DNA of 64,000 nt from Verrucomicrobiaceae bacterium (GCA_027484055.1 JAIXQH010000067.1:62001-126000), one strand, 5' to 3'; shown: positions 51,273 to 59,314, counted from the stretch's first letter. Program-made: numbers and translations. The notes: generated by a model from the sequence alone, not told the origin.

Positions 51273-51750
51273 GAATTTGACCACGGATTACACGGATTTA
51301 CGGATTTTTAAGATAAATATTGGCGACTCGTTTGAAGGTAAGCGATGCCTCCCTGAAATTGAGTATTAATCCAACTTGAAGTCCCGAAATACTCAGGTAA
51401 CCCAAGGTTTGGGCGATATGGAGATCGCTGATGAAGGATGCGACTTTGGTTTCTATGATAACCTTGTTTTCGACAATTAAATCAGTGATGAGTTTGCCCA
51501 CGCTTTGTTCTCTATAAAACACGGGGAACTGTTGCTGTTGAGTGAATGAGATGGACTGCGTGGTGAACTCTATGCACAGAGCGTTTTCATAAATCTTTTC
51601 ATCAAGTCCTGGGCCAAGGGCACGGTGCACCGTCATCGCTGCACCGATGATGAGTTGGGTGAGGTCCATGTGCGGGTGGCTTGTCCGATCCTGATTCATT
51701 AAACGAGTTATCTCTTAATCCGTAAATCCGTGTAATCCGTGGTTAAAATC
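51273..51750 (-). mobile_element. Inverted-repeat element carrying a GxxExxY gene, between nuoK and nuoL
   Basis: The arms are 51273-51306 and 51717-51750. The inner 27 bases (51280-51306 and 51717-51743) are perfect reverse complements built of ACGGATT phrases, ACCACGGATTACACGGATT and on. The flanking 7 bases match at 5 positions. The 478-bp element holds one gene in the nuo direction. The nuoK stop codon (51752-51754) abuts its outer edge, and the cargo stop codon lies inside one arm. A solo arm relative lies at 30753-30783. Confidence 0.8.
51298..51699 (-). CDS. GxxExxY family protein (PD-(D/E)XK nuclease-like)
   Basis: The 133-residue protein contains HRALGPGLDEKIYENALCIE with the G-x-x-E-x-x-Y signature, then KLITDLIVENKVIIETKVAS (D...E-x-K core) and QTLGYLSISGLQVGLILNFR. 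It is clearly diverged from the copy at 40595, so the two did not arise by recent duplication. The start could also be the ATG at 51669 (MDLTQLIIGAA), which matches the family N-terminus. Its last four codons are encoded by the repeat arm. Confidence 0.88.
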   Translation of the reverse strand: MNQDRTSHPHMDLTQLIIGAAMTVHRALGPGLDEKIYENALCIEFTTQSISFTQQQQFPVFYREQSVGKLITDLIVENKVIIETKVASFISDLHIAQTLGYLSISGLQVGLILNFREASLTFKRVANIYLKNP

Positions 51751-51751
51751 T

Positions 51752-52072
51752 TCAACCTTTCAGCGAAGTCAGTTCATCCGTGTGGATTGTCTGACGGGCG
51801 CGGTAGAGGGCGACGATGATGGCGAGGCCGACGGCGACTTCGGCGGCAGCGACAGTGATGACGAAGAAAACGAGCATTTGGCCGTTGTAGTCTGGTAGTC
51901 CGTTCGCGGTAACGTGGAACCGGGAAAAGGCGACCAGTGTAAGATTTGCAGCACTCAGCATCAGCTCAAGGCACATGAAGACGATGATGATATTTCGCCG
52001 CATCACCACGCCTGCTAGGCCGATGGCGAACAGGAGTCCTGAGACGAGGAGGTAGTCGTTTAAAGTAGCCAT
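51752..52072 (-). CDS. nuoK: NADH-quinone oxidoreductase subunit K
   Basis: The 106-residue membrane protein has three hydrophobic helices with the conserved Glu in [19 protein letters not shown] and a second in [17 protein letters not shown]. It is a standard NuoK. It starts 12 bases after nuoJ and ends at the edge of the inserted GxxExxY element. Confidence 0.96.
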   Translation of the reverse strand: MATLNDYLLVSGLLFAIGLAGVVMRRNIIIVFMCLELMLSAANLTLVAFSRFHVTANGLPDYNGQMLVFFVITVAAAEVAVGLAIIVALYRARQTIHTDELTSLKG

Positions 52073-52084
52073 GGGAAAAGGGAA

Positions 52085-52648
52085 TCAGTCTGCTTGTTTA
52101 TTTGAGAGGACCACGACCCCGACGGTGGCGACGAGTAGCAAGACCCCGAGGATCTGAAGCGGGAGGTTGTATTGAGTGAAGAGCGTGTTGCCGATGAGGT
52201 GGACGTCTGGCAATTTCCCGAGCTGGAGTGCCGCAGCGATTTTACCGTCCGCTGGGAAACCTGCCGCAGCGGCGGCGAGTGTCGCCTTGCTGAGGGTTGG
52301 CTCACTCATGTCCGGTGAGTTAGAAAGGATGCCGATGAGTTGGACGAGAAATGCGGCAACGAGTGCGAGGCCAGCAGCAATCGGGAGCAGTGGCTTGCTG
52401 GGTTTTTCCTCATCTTTCAAATCGAGCAGCATGATGATGAATACGAAAAGAACCATCACCGCTCCGGTGTAAACGAGGATCTGAATGACCCCAACGAAGA
52501 AGGCACTCAGGCCGATGAAAAGCCCGGCGAGCCCGACAAAACAGGTCACCACGGAGAGCGCACTGGACACCGGATTACGAAATGCGACGACCGCCGTGCC
52601 ACCTATGAGCATGATGGTGGAAAAAAGCCAGAAGAGGTAAGAGGGCAT
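52085..52648 (-). CDS. nuoJ: NADH-quinone oxidoreductase subunit J
   Basis: The 187-residue membrane protein has FVGVIQILVYTGAVMVLFVF, the NuoJ signature, and five predicted helices. A 65-residue loop precedes the last helix. It starts 3 bases past a palindromic repeat that fills the nuoI-nuoJ gap. Confidence 0.94.
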   Translation of the reverse strand: MPSYLFWLFSTIMLIGGTAVVAFRNPVSSALSVVTCFVGLAGLFIGLSAFFVGVIQILVYTGAVMVLFVFIIMLLDLKDEEKPSKPLLPIAAGLALVAAFLVQLIGILSNSPDMSEPTLSKATLAAAAAGFPADGKIAAALQLGKLPDVHLIGNTLFTQYNLPLQILGVLLLVATVGVVVLSNKQAD

Positions 52649-52651
52649 GTA

Positions 52652-52729
52652 GTTAATCGTTATAAGTTAGTTGTTATTGGTAAAAGAGAAGGAATGTTCC
52701 GTTTAACTTTGAACCAATAACTTTTTAAC
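52652..52729. repeat. Palindromic intercistronic repeat, GTTA-phrase family, no cargo
   Basis: The arms 52652-52681 and 52701-52729 carry GTTATAAGTTAGTTGTTATTGG-like and inverted AATAACTTTTTAAC phrases around a GGAATGTTCC core. The nuoI stop is 1 base from one arm and the nuoJ start 3 bases from the other. The core resembles GGGATATTCC of 844-908. Confidence 0.7.
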
Positions 52730-52730
52730 A

Positions 52731-53297
52731 TCACTTGAGTTCGTTCCATTTATTGACGAGGCCGGTGCGGACGCCGCCGATTTCGTAGAGCTTCTTTTTG
52801 TCGTGAACCATGTCGGCTCGTTTGAGGCCGGTAATGAGGTAGTCTTTCCGCAGATAGATCGCTTGTTCAGGGCAGACCTCTTCGCAGAGGCCGCAGTAAA
52901 TGCAGCGGATCATGTCGATGTCGAACTCAAGCGGGCGTTTCTCGACCTTGGCCCATGGGTCGTCTGAAGGAATTTCGCTGGGCTTGATTTTGATCGCCTT
53001 CGGTGGGCAGATGAATTCGCAGAGTTGGCAAGAGACACAGCGTTCGCGGCCTTGTTCGTCGGTGACGAGTGTGGGTGCGCCGCGGTAGTAGTCGGGCATG
53101 TGTGTGTCCCAGCGTTGTTCGGGAAACTGCATGGTGACGCCCAGCCCGGATGAGGCGAGGCTCTCCGCTCCGACAGACTTGCCACGGAGGGTTTTGACCG
53201 CGTGGGTCATGGTGAGGAAGAAACCTTTGATGAGGGCTCCGAAGTAGATTTTTTCCCCGAGATTAAGCTTCGGGCGTTGGAGTTTGACGACAGCCAT
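52731..53297 (-). CDS. nuoI: NADH-quinone oxidoreductase subunit I
   Basis: The 188-residue protein has two 4Fe-4S ferredoxin motifs, CVSCQLCEFICPPKAIKI and CIYCGLCEEVCPEQAI, which carry clusters N6a and N6b of complex I. It is separated from nuoH by a short extra frame (53310-53480). Confidence 0.96.
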   Translation of the reverse strand: MAVVKLQRPKLNLGEKIYFGALIKGFFLTMTHAVKTLRGKSVGAESLASSGLGVTMQFPEQRWDTHMPDYYRGAPTLVTDEQGRERCVSCQLCEFICPPKAIKIKPSEIPSDDPWAKVEKRPLEFDIDMIRCIYCGLCEEVCPEQAIYLRKDYLITGLKRADMVHDKKKLYEIGGVRTGLVNKWNELK

Positions 53298-53309
53298 GGT
53301 TGGAGAGAG

Positions 53310-53480
53310 TTAGAGAGTGGAGGCAGCTAGGGAGCGAAGTTTTTCGAGGTTCAGTGCACCGCCGCCGCGTAAGTAAAAGGTGGTGACTTGATGGCGAACC
53401 ATGTGGTAGAGCGCCACGCTTTCTAAAGACTGCATCCAGCGGTCTTTATCGTTGGCAGGCGTTGGTGATTCCGACGGCAT
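53310..53480 (-). CDS. Small protein between nuoH and nuoI
   Basis: An open frame of 56 residues starts MPSESPTPANDKDRWMQSLE and ends NLEKLRSLAASTL. It fills the nuoH-nuoI gap, starts 20 bases after nuoH and stops 12 bases before nuoI. It shows no membrane segment; the centre (ALYHMVRHQVTTFYL) is amphipathic. It may be a small accessory subunit or a non-functional frame; its position within an otherwise compact operon supports coding. Confidence 0.5.
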   Translation of the reverse strand: MPSESPTPANDKDRWMQSLESVALYHMVRHQVTTFYLRGGGALNLEKLRSLAASTL

Positions 53481-53500
53481 GAGTGAATGATTTCAGCGGA

Positions 53501-54751
53501 CTAGGCGCGCAGGGTCTTCGGGGTTTCCTCGGAGACTTTGGCGACCCAGATGACGGAGGCGGTAAGGACGACAAGTAAAATGGCACCAATGCCAATGATC
53601 GTTTTTTCAAGATCTGGCGCTGCGACGATGAGTGCTGCGAGGAAAACATTGATCAGCGCAGCTTCGAAAAAGACAACCCAACCGAGTTTCATCAGTTGGT
53701 CGTAGCGGAACCGAGGCACCGTCCAGCGGACGAGGATGAAGAAGAGGATGAAGGCGATCAACTTGGTGAGAAAGCAACCCATGTGGATGAAGCCACCGAA
53801 GTAAAAGTCGCCGATATGGAGCTTGGCGACTTCCGCATCGAGACCGAAGCCAATGGACCAGCCACCGAGGAAGAGGGTGATAATGAGCGCGGAGCCAATG
53901 ACCATGGCGGCGTATTCACCCATGAAGAACATGGCGAATTTCATGGAGGAATACTCCGTATGATAGCCGCCGACGAGTTCGGTTTCGCACTCGGGCAGGT
54001 CGAAAGGCATCCGGTTGGTTTCCGCGAAAATCGAGATGGTGAAAATGAGAAATGCAATGGCGGCAGGGAACCAGAAGAGGAGTTTGCTGGTGAGGGTGTG
54101 GTCCGCATCGTGGCCCCAGAGTGGCAGGAGTAACCAACCGTGGTCGGCTTGTTGCTGGACGATGTTGCTGAGATTCAAATCCCCGAAATACATCAGGACC
54201 GGGACAATGGAGAGTCCGAGGGCAATTTCGTAGGAAATCATCTGCGCCGTGGAGCGCACTCCACCGATGAAGGGGAACTTCGAATTAGATGACCAACCGG
54301 CCAAGGTGATGCCATAAACCGAAAGCGAAGCGACGGAAAAAACAAACAGCGGGCCGATGTCCAAGTCCGCCACAAGTAGTTTCTCGGCGTGGCCGAAAAT
54401 ACTGATCGGCGAGCCGAATGGAACGACACAGACGGTGATCAGCGCAGGCACCACCGTCAGCGCAGGGGCTAACCAGTAAAAGGCCTTGCGGACATGGTCG
54501 GGAGTAAAATCTTCTTTGAGGAACAGTTTTAGACCGTCGGCAATCGGCTGAATCAGCCCGAAGAAGTGGAAGTCTTTCTTAAATCCCAACAAAGTGAATG
54601 GAATGCCCACTCGGTTCGGCCCGACTCGGTCTTGGATGATTGCGGAAAAGCGCCGCTCAAAATAAACCGAAAGAGGGACAAGCGGAAGAACCACGATGAA
54701 CGTCAGCACGACGATCTTAGTGATGATGATGGCGATTTGGAAAAGGTCCAC
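53501..54751 (-). CDS. nuoH: NADH-quinone oxidoreductase subunit H
   Basis: The 416-residue membrane protein has YFERRFSAIIQDRVGPNRVG near residues 29-48, FAETNRMPFDLPECETELVG and GEYAAMVIGSALIITLFLGG, the quinone-site signatures of NuoH. It starts 9 bases after the arm of the four-helix-bundle element that separates it from nuoG. Confidence 0.97.
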   Translation of the reverse strand: MDLFQIAIIITKIVVLTFIVVLPLVPLSVYFERRFSAIIQDRVGPNRVGIPFTLLGFKKDFHFFGLIQPIADGLKLFLKEDFTPDHVRKAFYWLAPALTVVPALITVCVVPFGSPISIFGHAEKLLVADLDIGPLFVFSVASLSVYGITLAGWSSNSKFPFIGGVRSTAQMISYEIALGLSIVPVLMYFGDLNLSNIVQQQADHGWLLLPLWGHDADHTLTSKLLFWFPAAIAFLIFTISIFAETNRMPFDLPECETELVGGYHTEYSSMKFAMFFMGEYAAMVIGSALIITLFLGGWSIGFGLDAEVAKLHIGDFYFGGFIHMGCFLTKLIAFILFFILVRWTVPRFRYDQLMKLGWVVFFEAALINVFLAALIVAAPDLEKTIIGIGAILLVVLTASVIWVAKVSEETPKTLRA

Positions 54752-54760
54752 GGTAGGATA

Positions 54761-55232
54761 GTTAAACGTTATTGGTTAGAAGTTATTGGGCGGTACCGCC
54801 TTCGAGAGGCTTTTTGGTGGCGGCGGCTTTTCGTAGGTAGGAGATGTAGCCGTTCAAGAGGGCGATTGCTTTTGAGGCGATTGTGCGTCCTTCATTGAGG
54901 AGGTCCTGAGAGACGAGTTCTTCGTCGTGCGCTGTGAGCATGTGGTCAATCGTTTCCCAGCATGAACCACGCGCGTTTGAACAGAATTTTGCGTTATCTA
55001 AATAATGGAATCGACCGTAGCCTTCAGCAATGTTCGCTGTCGTCGAGCGTGCGGCGCGGAGGATCTGGTCTCCCAGACGATAGCGTTCCTCTTTGGGCAA
55101 TGCGCGAAAGAAGGCTCTGGCCACAAAAACTCGTAGCTCTCGGCATGCTTTCCAGCATTCCAAGTCTTCGAAAGTTCTGAGCGATTCGCGATCCATTGTC
55201 TTACTAATAACTTTTAACAAATAACTTTTAAC
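54761..55232 (-). mobile_element. Inverted-repeat element carrying a four-helix-bundle gene, between nuoG and nuoH
   Basis: The arms 54761-54789 and 55204-55232 match as reverse complements at 25 of 29 positions and consist of GTTAAAAGTTATT phrases. GGATAG just outside both arms, also inverted, extends the symmetry to 54756-55240. The single gene inside is read in the nuo direction, and its stop codon lies in the inner arm. The nuoG stop (55235-55237) abuts the other arm. The arm vocabulary equals that of the cargo-free palindromes at 844, 4364 and 52652. Confidence 0.8.
54783..55196 (-). CDS. Four-helix-bundle protein (23S rRNA intervening-sequence protein family)
   Basis: From the ATG at 55196 the product has 137 residues. 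It has the family opening TFEDLECWKACRELRVFVAR, then YRLGDQILRAARSTTANIAE, GYGRFHYLDNAKFCSNARGS, and a last helix IALLNGYISYLRKAA. Relatives are encoded in intervening sequences of 23S rRNA genes and as Avd in diversity-generating retroelements. Function is unknown; RNA binding is suspected for the family. An ATG at 55220 would place eight codons inside the repeat arm and is less likely. Confidence 0.9.
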   Translation of the reverse strand: MDRESLRTFEDLECWKACRELRVFVARAFFRALPKEERYRLGDQILRAARSTTANIAEGYGRFHYLDNAKFCSNARGSCWETIDHMLTAHDEELVSQDLLNEGRTIASKAIALLNGYISYLRKAAATKKPLEGGTAQ

Positions 55233-55234
55233 CC

Positions 55235-56983
55235 CTATCCATTAATCAGCCCCGCCGCTTTTCGTGTACGCTCATTCGCCAGCAGTGGGATTTGGTAGCC
55301 AGTTTCAAGGAGGGGCGTGCCTTGATGACCGATTTTTGAAAGGCTGAGTCCGCTGAATTCACTGACGTTTTCGGCGAGGGCCTTGAAGACGTCTTCGATG
55401 TGGTGCACCTCGTTTTTATCACCGGAAAGCGCGAGGATGAGGTCGCGGATGATTTCCCAATCGTCATGGGCTTCGTTGGGAGGCTCGACGGCGCGATTGA
55501 GGCGTTGGAGACGGCCGGAAAGATTGATCATCGAACCGCGTTTTTCGGCGAAGGCGGCGGAAGGGAGTACGAGGTGGGCGTGCTCGGCAGTGGGATTGGC
55601 GAGAACGCTGGTTTGCAAGAGGAAATCAAGCTGGCCGAGGTCTTCTGCGGTGAATCCACCGTCGGTGATGAGGTCGTCGCCGAGCACGATCAATGACTTG
55701 ATCGCGCCATTTCGGACGCCGTCGCGGATCTGATCGAGTGGCACGCCGGCTCCCAAAATGAGCTGGGCACCCGTGCTGTTCGGATTCCGGTCGGCGGCGA
55801 CCAGTAGGGAGTCCGCTTCGCCAGTGCGAGTCACCCATGAGACGAGGGACGTGCCGATTTCTGCGGCGAGAGTGCGGGCGAGGAAAAGTTCCTCATTGGT
55901 CATCCGCGCAGAGGCGATCACCGCCGTTTGCGCGGCGGGAGTGGCCTTGATCTGGGTCACGGCGGTGGCGAGAGCGGCAGACCACGAGGTGCTGCTGTAG
56001 CTGCCGGAATTCGAAATAAGCGGCTCGGTGAGGCGGGCAGCGCTGTCGATGTAGTGGAAATTTAACCGATGTGAATCCGGCATCCATGCGGAGTTCACCT
56101 CGTCGTTCTGACGCGGGGTGATGCGGTGGATTTTGTTCTCACGGGTCCAGACGGTGATGTTGGTGCCGGTGCCGCAATTCACGTCGATGGTGGGGGTTTC
56201 CTTGAGGAACCACACTCGCATCTGGAAGCGGAAGTCATTGGAGGTCAATGCCCCGACGGGGCAAATGTCGGCGGTGTTGAGCGAGTAATTCGAGTCGAGA
56301 AGTCGGCCCGGATGGACGGTGAGGGTGGTGTGGGTGCCGCGCTGGGTGAAACCGAGCACTGGATCGGAGGCGACTTCATCCATGAAGCGGATGCAGCGGC
56401 TGCACATGATGCAGCGTTCGTCATCGAGGCGGATGCGGGGGCCGATATCGACATTTTTCGGCTTTTTCACCTTCATATCCACGAAGCGGGAGACGCCGCG
56501 GCCGTGTTGCACGGATTGCTCTTGGAGGCGGCATTCGCCTGCTTGGTCGCAGATGGTGCAGTCGAGTGGGTGATTGATGAGGAGAAACTCCATGACGCCC
56601 TCGCGGCATTTCTCGACGAGTTCGCCCTGGGTGCGGATGCCCATGTTTTCCCCGACGGTGTTGGCGCAGGCAATGACGGGGCGAGGCATCCAGCCGATGA
56701 TTTCGTAGCCGTTTTCGTCACGAGTCGGCTCTTGGCCGGGCGCGGGACGGGGTGGCATGCCCATTTGCACGAGACACATCCGGCAGTTTCCTGGAACGGA
56801 CAGCTTCGGGTGGTAGCAATAGTGAGGGACGGTGATTTTCGCTTGGCGGCACGCTTCGATCATGCGGGTGCCTTTAGGAAATTGGTGCCAAACTCCGTCA
56901 ATCTGGACGTTGACCATGCCTTTTTCGGCTGCGTGGTCTTTGGGCAGTTTCAATTCTGCGGTGGCCGAAGGTGTGTCGCTCAT
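55235..56983 (-). CDS. nuoG: NADH-quinone oxidoreductase subunit G
   Basis: The 582-residue iron-sulfur protein has an N-terminal 2Fe-2S domain (HYCYHPKLSVPGNCRMCLVQ), the His-ligated 4Fe-4S site HPLDCTICDQAGECRLQE and the ferredoxin-like CIMCSRCIRFMDE. A reduced molybdopterin-type domain covers about 230-582. It is shorter than E. coli NuoG (about 900), like many bacterial forms. No nuoA-F is present in this window, so complex I genes are split. Confidence 0.94.
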   Translation of the reverse strand: MSDTPSATAELKLPKDHAAEKGMVNVQIDGVWHQFPKGTRMIEACRQAKITVPHYCYHPKLSVPGNCRMCLVQMGMPPRPAPGQEPTRDENGYEIIGWMPRPVIACANTVGENMGIRTQGELVEKCREGVMEFLLINHPLDCTICDQAGECRLQEQSVQHGRGVSRFVDMKVKKPKNVDIGPRIRLDDERCIMCSRCIRFMDEVASDPVLGFTQRGTHTTLTVHPGRLLDSNYSLNTADICPVGALTSNDFRFQMRVWFLKETPTIDVNCGTGTNITVWTRENKIHRITPRQNDEVNSAWMPDSHRLNFHYIDSAARLTEPLISNSGSYSSTSWSAALATAVTQIKATPAAQTAVIASARMTNEELFLARTLAAEIGTSLVSWVTRTGEADSLLVAADRNPNSTGAQLILGAGVPLDQIRDGVRNGAIKSLIVLGDDLITDGGFTAEDLGQLDFLLQTSVLANPTAEHAHLVLPSAAFAEKRGSMINLSGRLQRLNRAVEPPNEAHDDWEIIRDLILALSGDKNEVHHIEDVFKALAENVSEFSGLSLSKIGHQGTPLLETGYQIPLLANERTRKAAGLING

Positions 56984-57112
56984 GGCTGGATGGAATGGCC
57001 GGTCGCGTGTGCATGGTGTGCCCGGCTGTGTTCGCGCGAGACTATGTTCACGCAGGCTGGTTGCGGCAAGCGTGCTTTGTGAAAAATTTCACAAGCTGGT
57101 TGCGGCGAGAGT

Positions 57113-58675
57113 TTAAGCGTCTTGAGAGACGATTCTCGGGAAAATCGGCAGCGGCAAGCCGATTTCGTGGCCGTCCGGGAGTAGGCCCCAGTGGAGGTCT
57201 GCTAATTTAAGGGTCGTCAGCACCGGGAAATTCAACTGCGCGGCGAGTTTTTCTGCGGCAGCGGGTAGGATCGGGGAAATGAGCACGGTTGCGTGGGCCA
57301 GACTTTCGGCGAGGTGATAGAGGATGGTGGCGACGCGGTCTTTTTGGTCTGGGTCTTTGTTCAGGGTCCACGGCTTCATGCGCTCGGCGTATTGATTGCA
57401 ATGCACGATGTGGCGGCTCAGAGCTTCGAGGCCTTTTGAAAGGTCGAAATCATCCATCGCCGTGCGGTATTCGCTGAGGGAGTTCGCCAGGGATTTTTGC
57501 AAGGCGAGATCGTCCTCGGTGAGTGGGCCGCCGTGGTGAAGGATGCCACCGGTGAAGCGCTGGCTCATGTTGAGCGCGCGGTTGCAGAGGTTCCCGACTT
57601 CGTTGGCCAGCTCGGTGTTGAAAAGCATGACGAGGCGATCCATGTCGAAGTCGGAATCCTTGCCGGTGACGATGTCGCGGACGAGGTAGTAGCGGACAGC
57701 CTCGACGCCGAATTGATCGACGAGGGCGCTAGGATCGACCACGTTGCCGGTGGACTTGGCCATTTTTTCGCCACGGATGTTCCACCAACCGTGTACGAGC
57801 AGGCGCGGCATTTGGGACTCTGAAAAGCCCATGGCGCGGAGCATGCAAAGCCAATAAATCCCGTGGGCTGGGATGAGGATGTCCTTGCCGATGATGTGGA
57901 CCGGGCGGTCTGACCAGATCGTCTTAAAATCTGGAAGTCCCGAGTCAGCGAGTGATTTGTAACCGGCGAAGGAAATGTAATTGATGAGCGCGTCGAACCA
58001 GACGTAAGTGACGTAATTTTCATCGAACGGGAATTCGATGCCCCAGCGCAGCCGCTCTTTGGGGCGGGAAATGCAGAGGTCGATGCCGGAGTTTTTTTCT
58101 AAGGCGTTCAGCAGTTCGGATTTACGAAAGGCTGGGATGATGAGGTCTGGCTGGTTCTCAATGAAGCTTTTCAGCCAATCGGTATGGTCGCTGAGTTTGA
58201 AATACCAATTTTCCTCCTCGATTTCGACGACTTCGCCCCATTCGGGGCCGAAATTCCCGGCTTCGTCGCGGTCGCGGTCTTGGAGGAATTGCTCCTGGCG
58301 CACCGAGTAGGAGCCGGCGTGGGCCTTTTTGTAGAGTTGGCCTTGATCCTTGAGTTCAGTGAGGATCGTGCGGACGCAGTGCTTGTGGCGTTCATCGACC
58401 GTTTCGGCCCAGCCGTCGTATTCCACGCCGAGTTTTTCCCAGAGATCGGAAAATTTCTGGGTGGTGCGTTTGACAAATTCCTCGGGAGAAATCCCTTCTT
58501 TTTCCGCCGTCTGCTGGACTTTCTGGCCATGTTGATCCACGCCGGTGAGGAAAAAAACCTCGTCGCCACGGAGTCGATGGTAGCGGGCGATCACGTCAGC
58601 CATGACCTTTTCATACGCATGGCCGATGTGAGGGGAACCGTTGGTGTAGTCGATGGCGGTGGTGACGTAAAACAT
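57113..58675 (-). CDS. metG: Methionyl-tRNA synthetase
   Basis: From the ATG at 58675 the protein has 520 residues. It starts MFYVTTAIDYTNGSPHIGHA with the HIGH motif at about 16-19. It has KMAKSTGN in the KMSKS position and an anticodon-binding helical domain (about 370-520). No C-terminal tRNA-binding (EMAP-like) domain follows, so it is the short form. An upstream ATG at 58762 would add 29 Pro/Phe-rich residues and is unlikely. Confidence 0.95.
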   Translation of the reverse strand: MFYVTTAIDYTNGSPHIGHAYEKVMADVIARYHRLRGDEVFFLTGVDQHGQKVQQTAEKEGISPEEFVKRTTQKFSDLWEKLGVEYDGWAETVDERHKHCVRTILTELKDQGQLYKKAHAGSYSVRQEQFLQDRDRDEAGNFGPEWGEVVEIEEENWYFKLSDHTDWLKSFIENQPDLIIPAFRKSELLNALEKNSGIDLCISRPKERLRWGIEFPFDENYVTYVWFDALINYISFAGYKSLADSGLPDFKTIWSDRPVHIIGKDILIPAHGIYWLCMLRAMGFSESQMPRLLVHGWWNIRGEKMAKSTGNVVDPSALVDQFGVEAVRYYLVRDIVTGKDSDFDMDRLVMLFNTELANEVGNLCNRALNMSQRFTGGILHHGGPLTEDDLALQKSLANSLSEYRTAMDDFDLSKGLEALSRHIVHCNQYAERMKPWTLNKDPDQKDRVATILYHLAESLAHATVLISPILPAAAEKLAAQLNFPVLTTLKLADLHWGLLPDGHEIGLPLPIFPRIVSQDA

Positions 58676-58788
58676 GGGAAACTGGAAAATAGTGGGCGGA
58701 AAAAGCGCTGCGGGCGGAAGGAAACACGGACTGGGCCTGTCGTGCAAGGACTGGAAATCCATTTGCTCCTGCTCGGTGGTGGGCGATT

Positions 58789-58956
58789 ATGAAGGTCATG
58801 AGCCAAGTCCTTGCCCTCGCTGTCTTCTTAATGATCCTTTGGCTCGTCTTGCGAGTCGCCCTTCTCGTGACCGGCGTTTTTCTACACTTGCTATGGATTT
58901 TCGCGATCGTGCTCGCCGTGATCTGGCTGGCCGGAAAACTGCGGGGGAAGGCTTAG
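58789..58956 (+). CDS. Small membrane protein
   Basis: A 55-residue frame starts MKVMSQVLALAVFLMILWLV and continues LRVALLVTGVFLHLLWIFAI. It gives two adjacent hydrophobic stretches with a short charged end (LRGKA). The second Met (58798) is an alternative start. It overlaps the stop of the convergent TPR gene by four bases. It looks like a two-helix inner-membrane peptide; no family was recognised. Confidence 0.55.
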   Translation: MKVMSQVLALAVFLMILWLVLRVALLVTGVFLHLLWIFAIVLAVIWLAGKLRGKA

Positions 58957-59288
58957 TCTTTTACGACTTTCCCGCCCAGTGAGAGGATTCGGGCGTTGCC
59001 CTTGGCGAACTCGGCTTCGGGGATGTTTCCATCCCGCACATACATTTGGGAAAGGCTGGTCCAGGCGAGCAGGTCGTTCGGCTGGAGGTGGACGGACTGA
59101 AGTCCGCAGCCGATGGCTTCTTTGAGCTGGCCGGTTTTCAGCAAAGCCATGCCGAGAGCGTGCCAGCCGTCGAAATACGTGGGATCGAGGGCGACACAGC
59201 GCCGATACAGCGCGGTGGCCTCGTCGAACTCACCGAGAGCGAGGTGCCCGTTTGCTTCGTCGAAGAGGGCTTGCAGATCTTCAGACAT
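58953..59288 (-). CDS. TPR-repeat protein
   Basis: From the ATG at 59288 the product has 111 residues with three TPR-like repeats: ALFDEANGHLALGEFDEATA, FDGWHALGMALLKTGQLKEA and LAWTSLSQMYVRDGNIPEAE. It is soluble and lacks a signal peptide. It follows the PpiD-like gene by 26 bases and likely acts with it or as a chaperone adaptor (inference). Confidence 0.8.
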   Translation of the reverse strand: MSEDLQALFDEANGHLALGEFDEATALYRRCVALDPTYFDGWHALGMALLKTGQLKEAIGCGLQSVHLQPNDLLAWTSLSQMYVRDGNIPEAEFAKGNARILSLGGKVVKD

Positions 59289-59314
59289 GGCGGCGGGAAA
59301 GGGGAGGGGAGGCT

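Noticed and set aside
56126-57082. Rightward frame of about 318 codons opposite nuoG
   Set aside because: It is antisense to the Fe-S domains of NuoG, whose cysteine motifs are clear; no independent signal.
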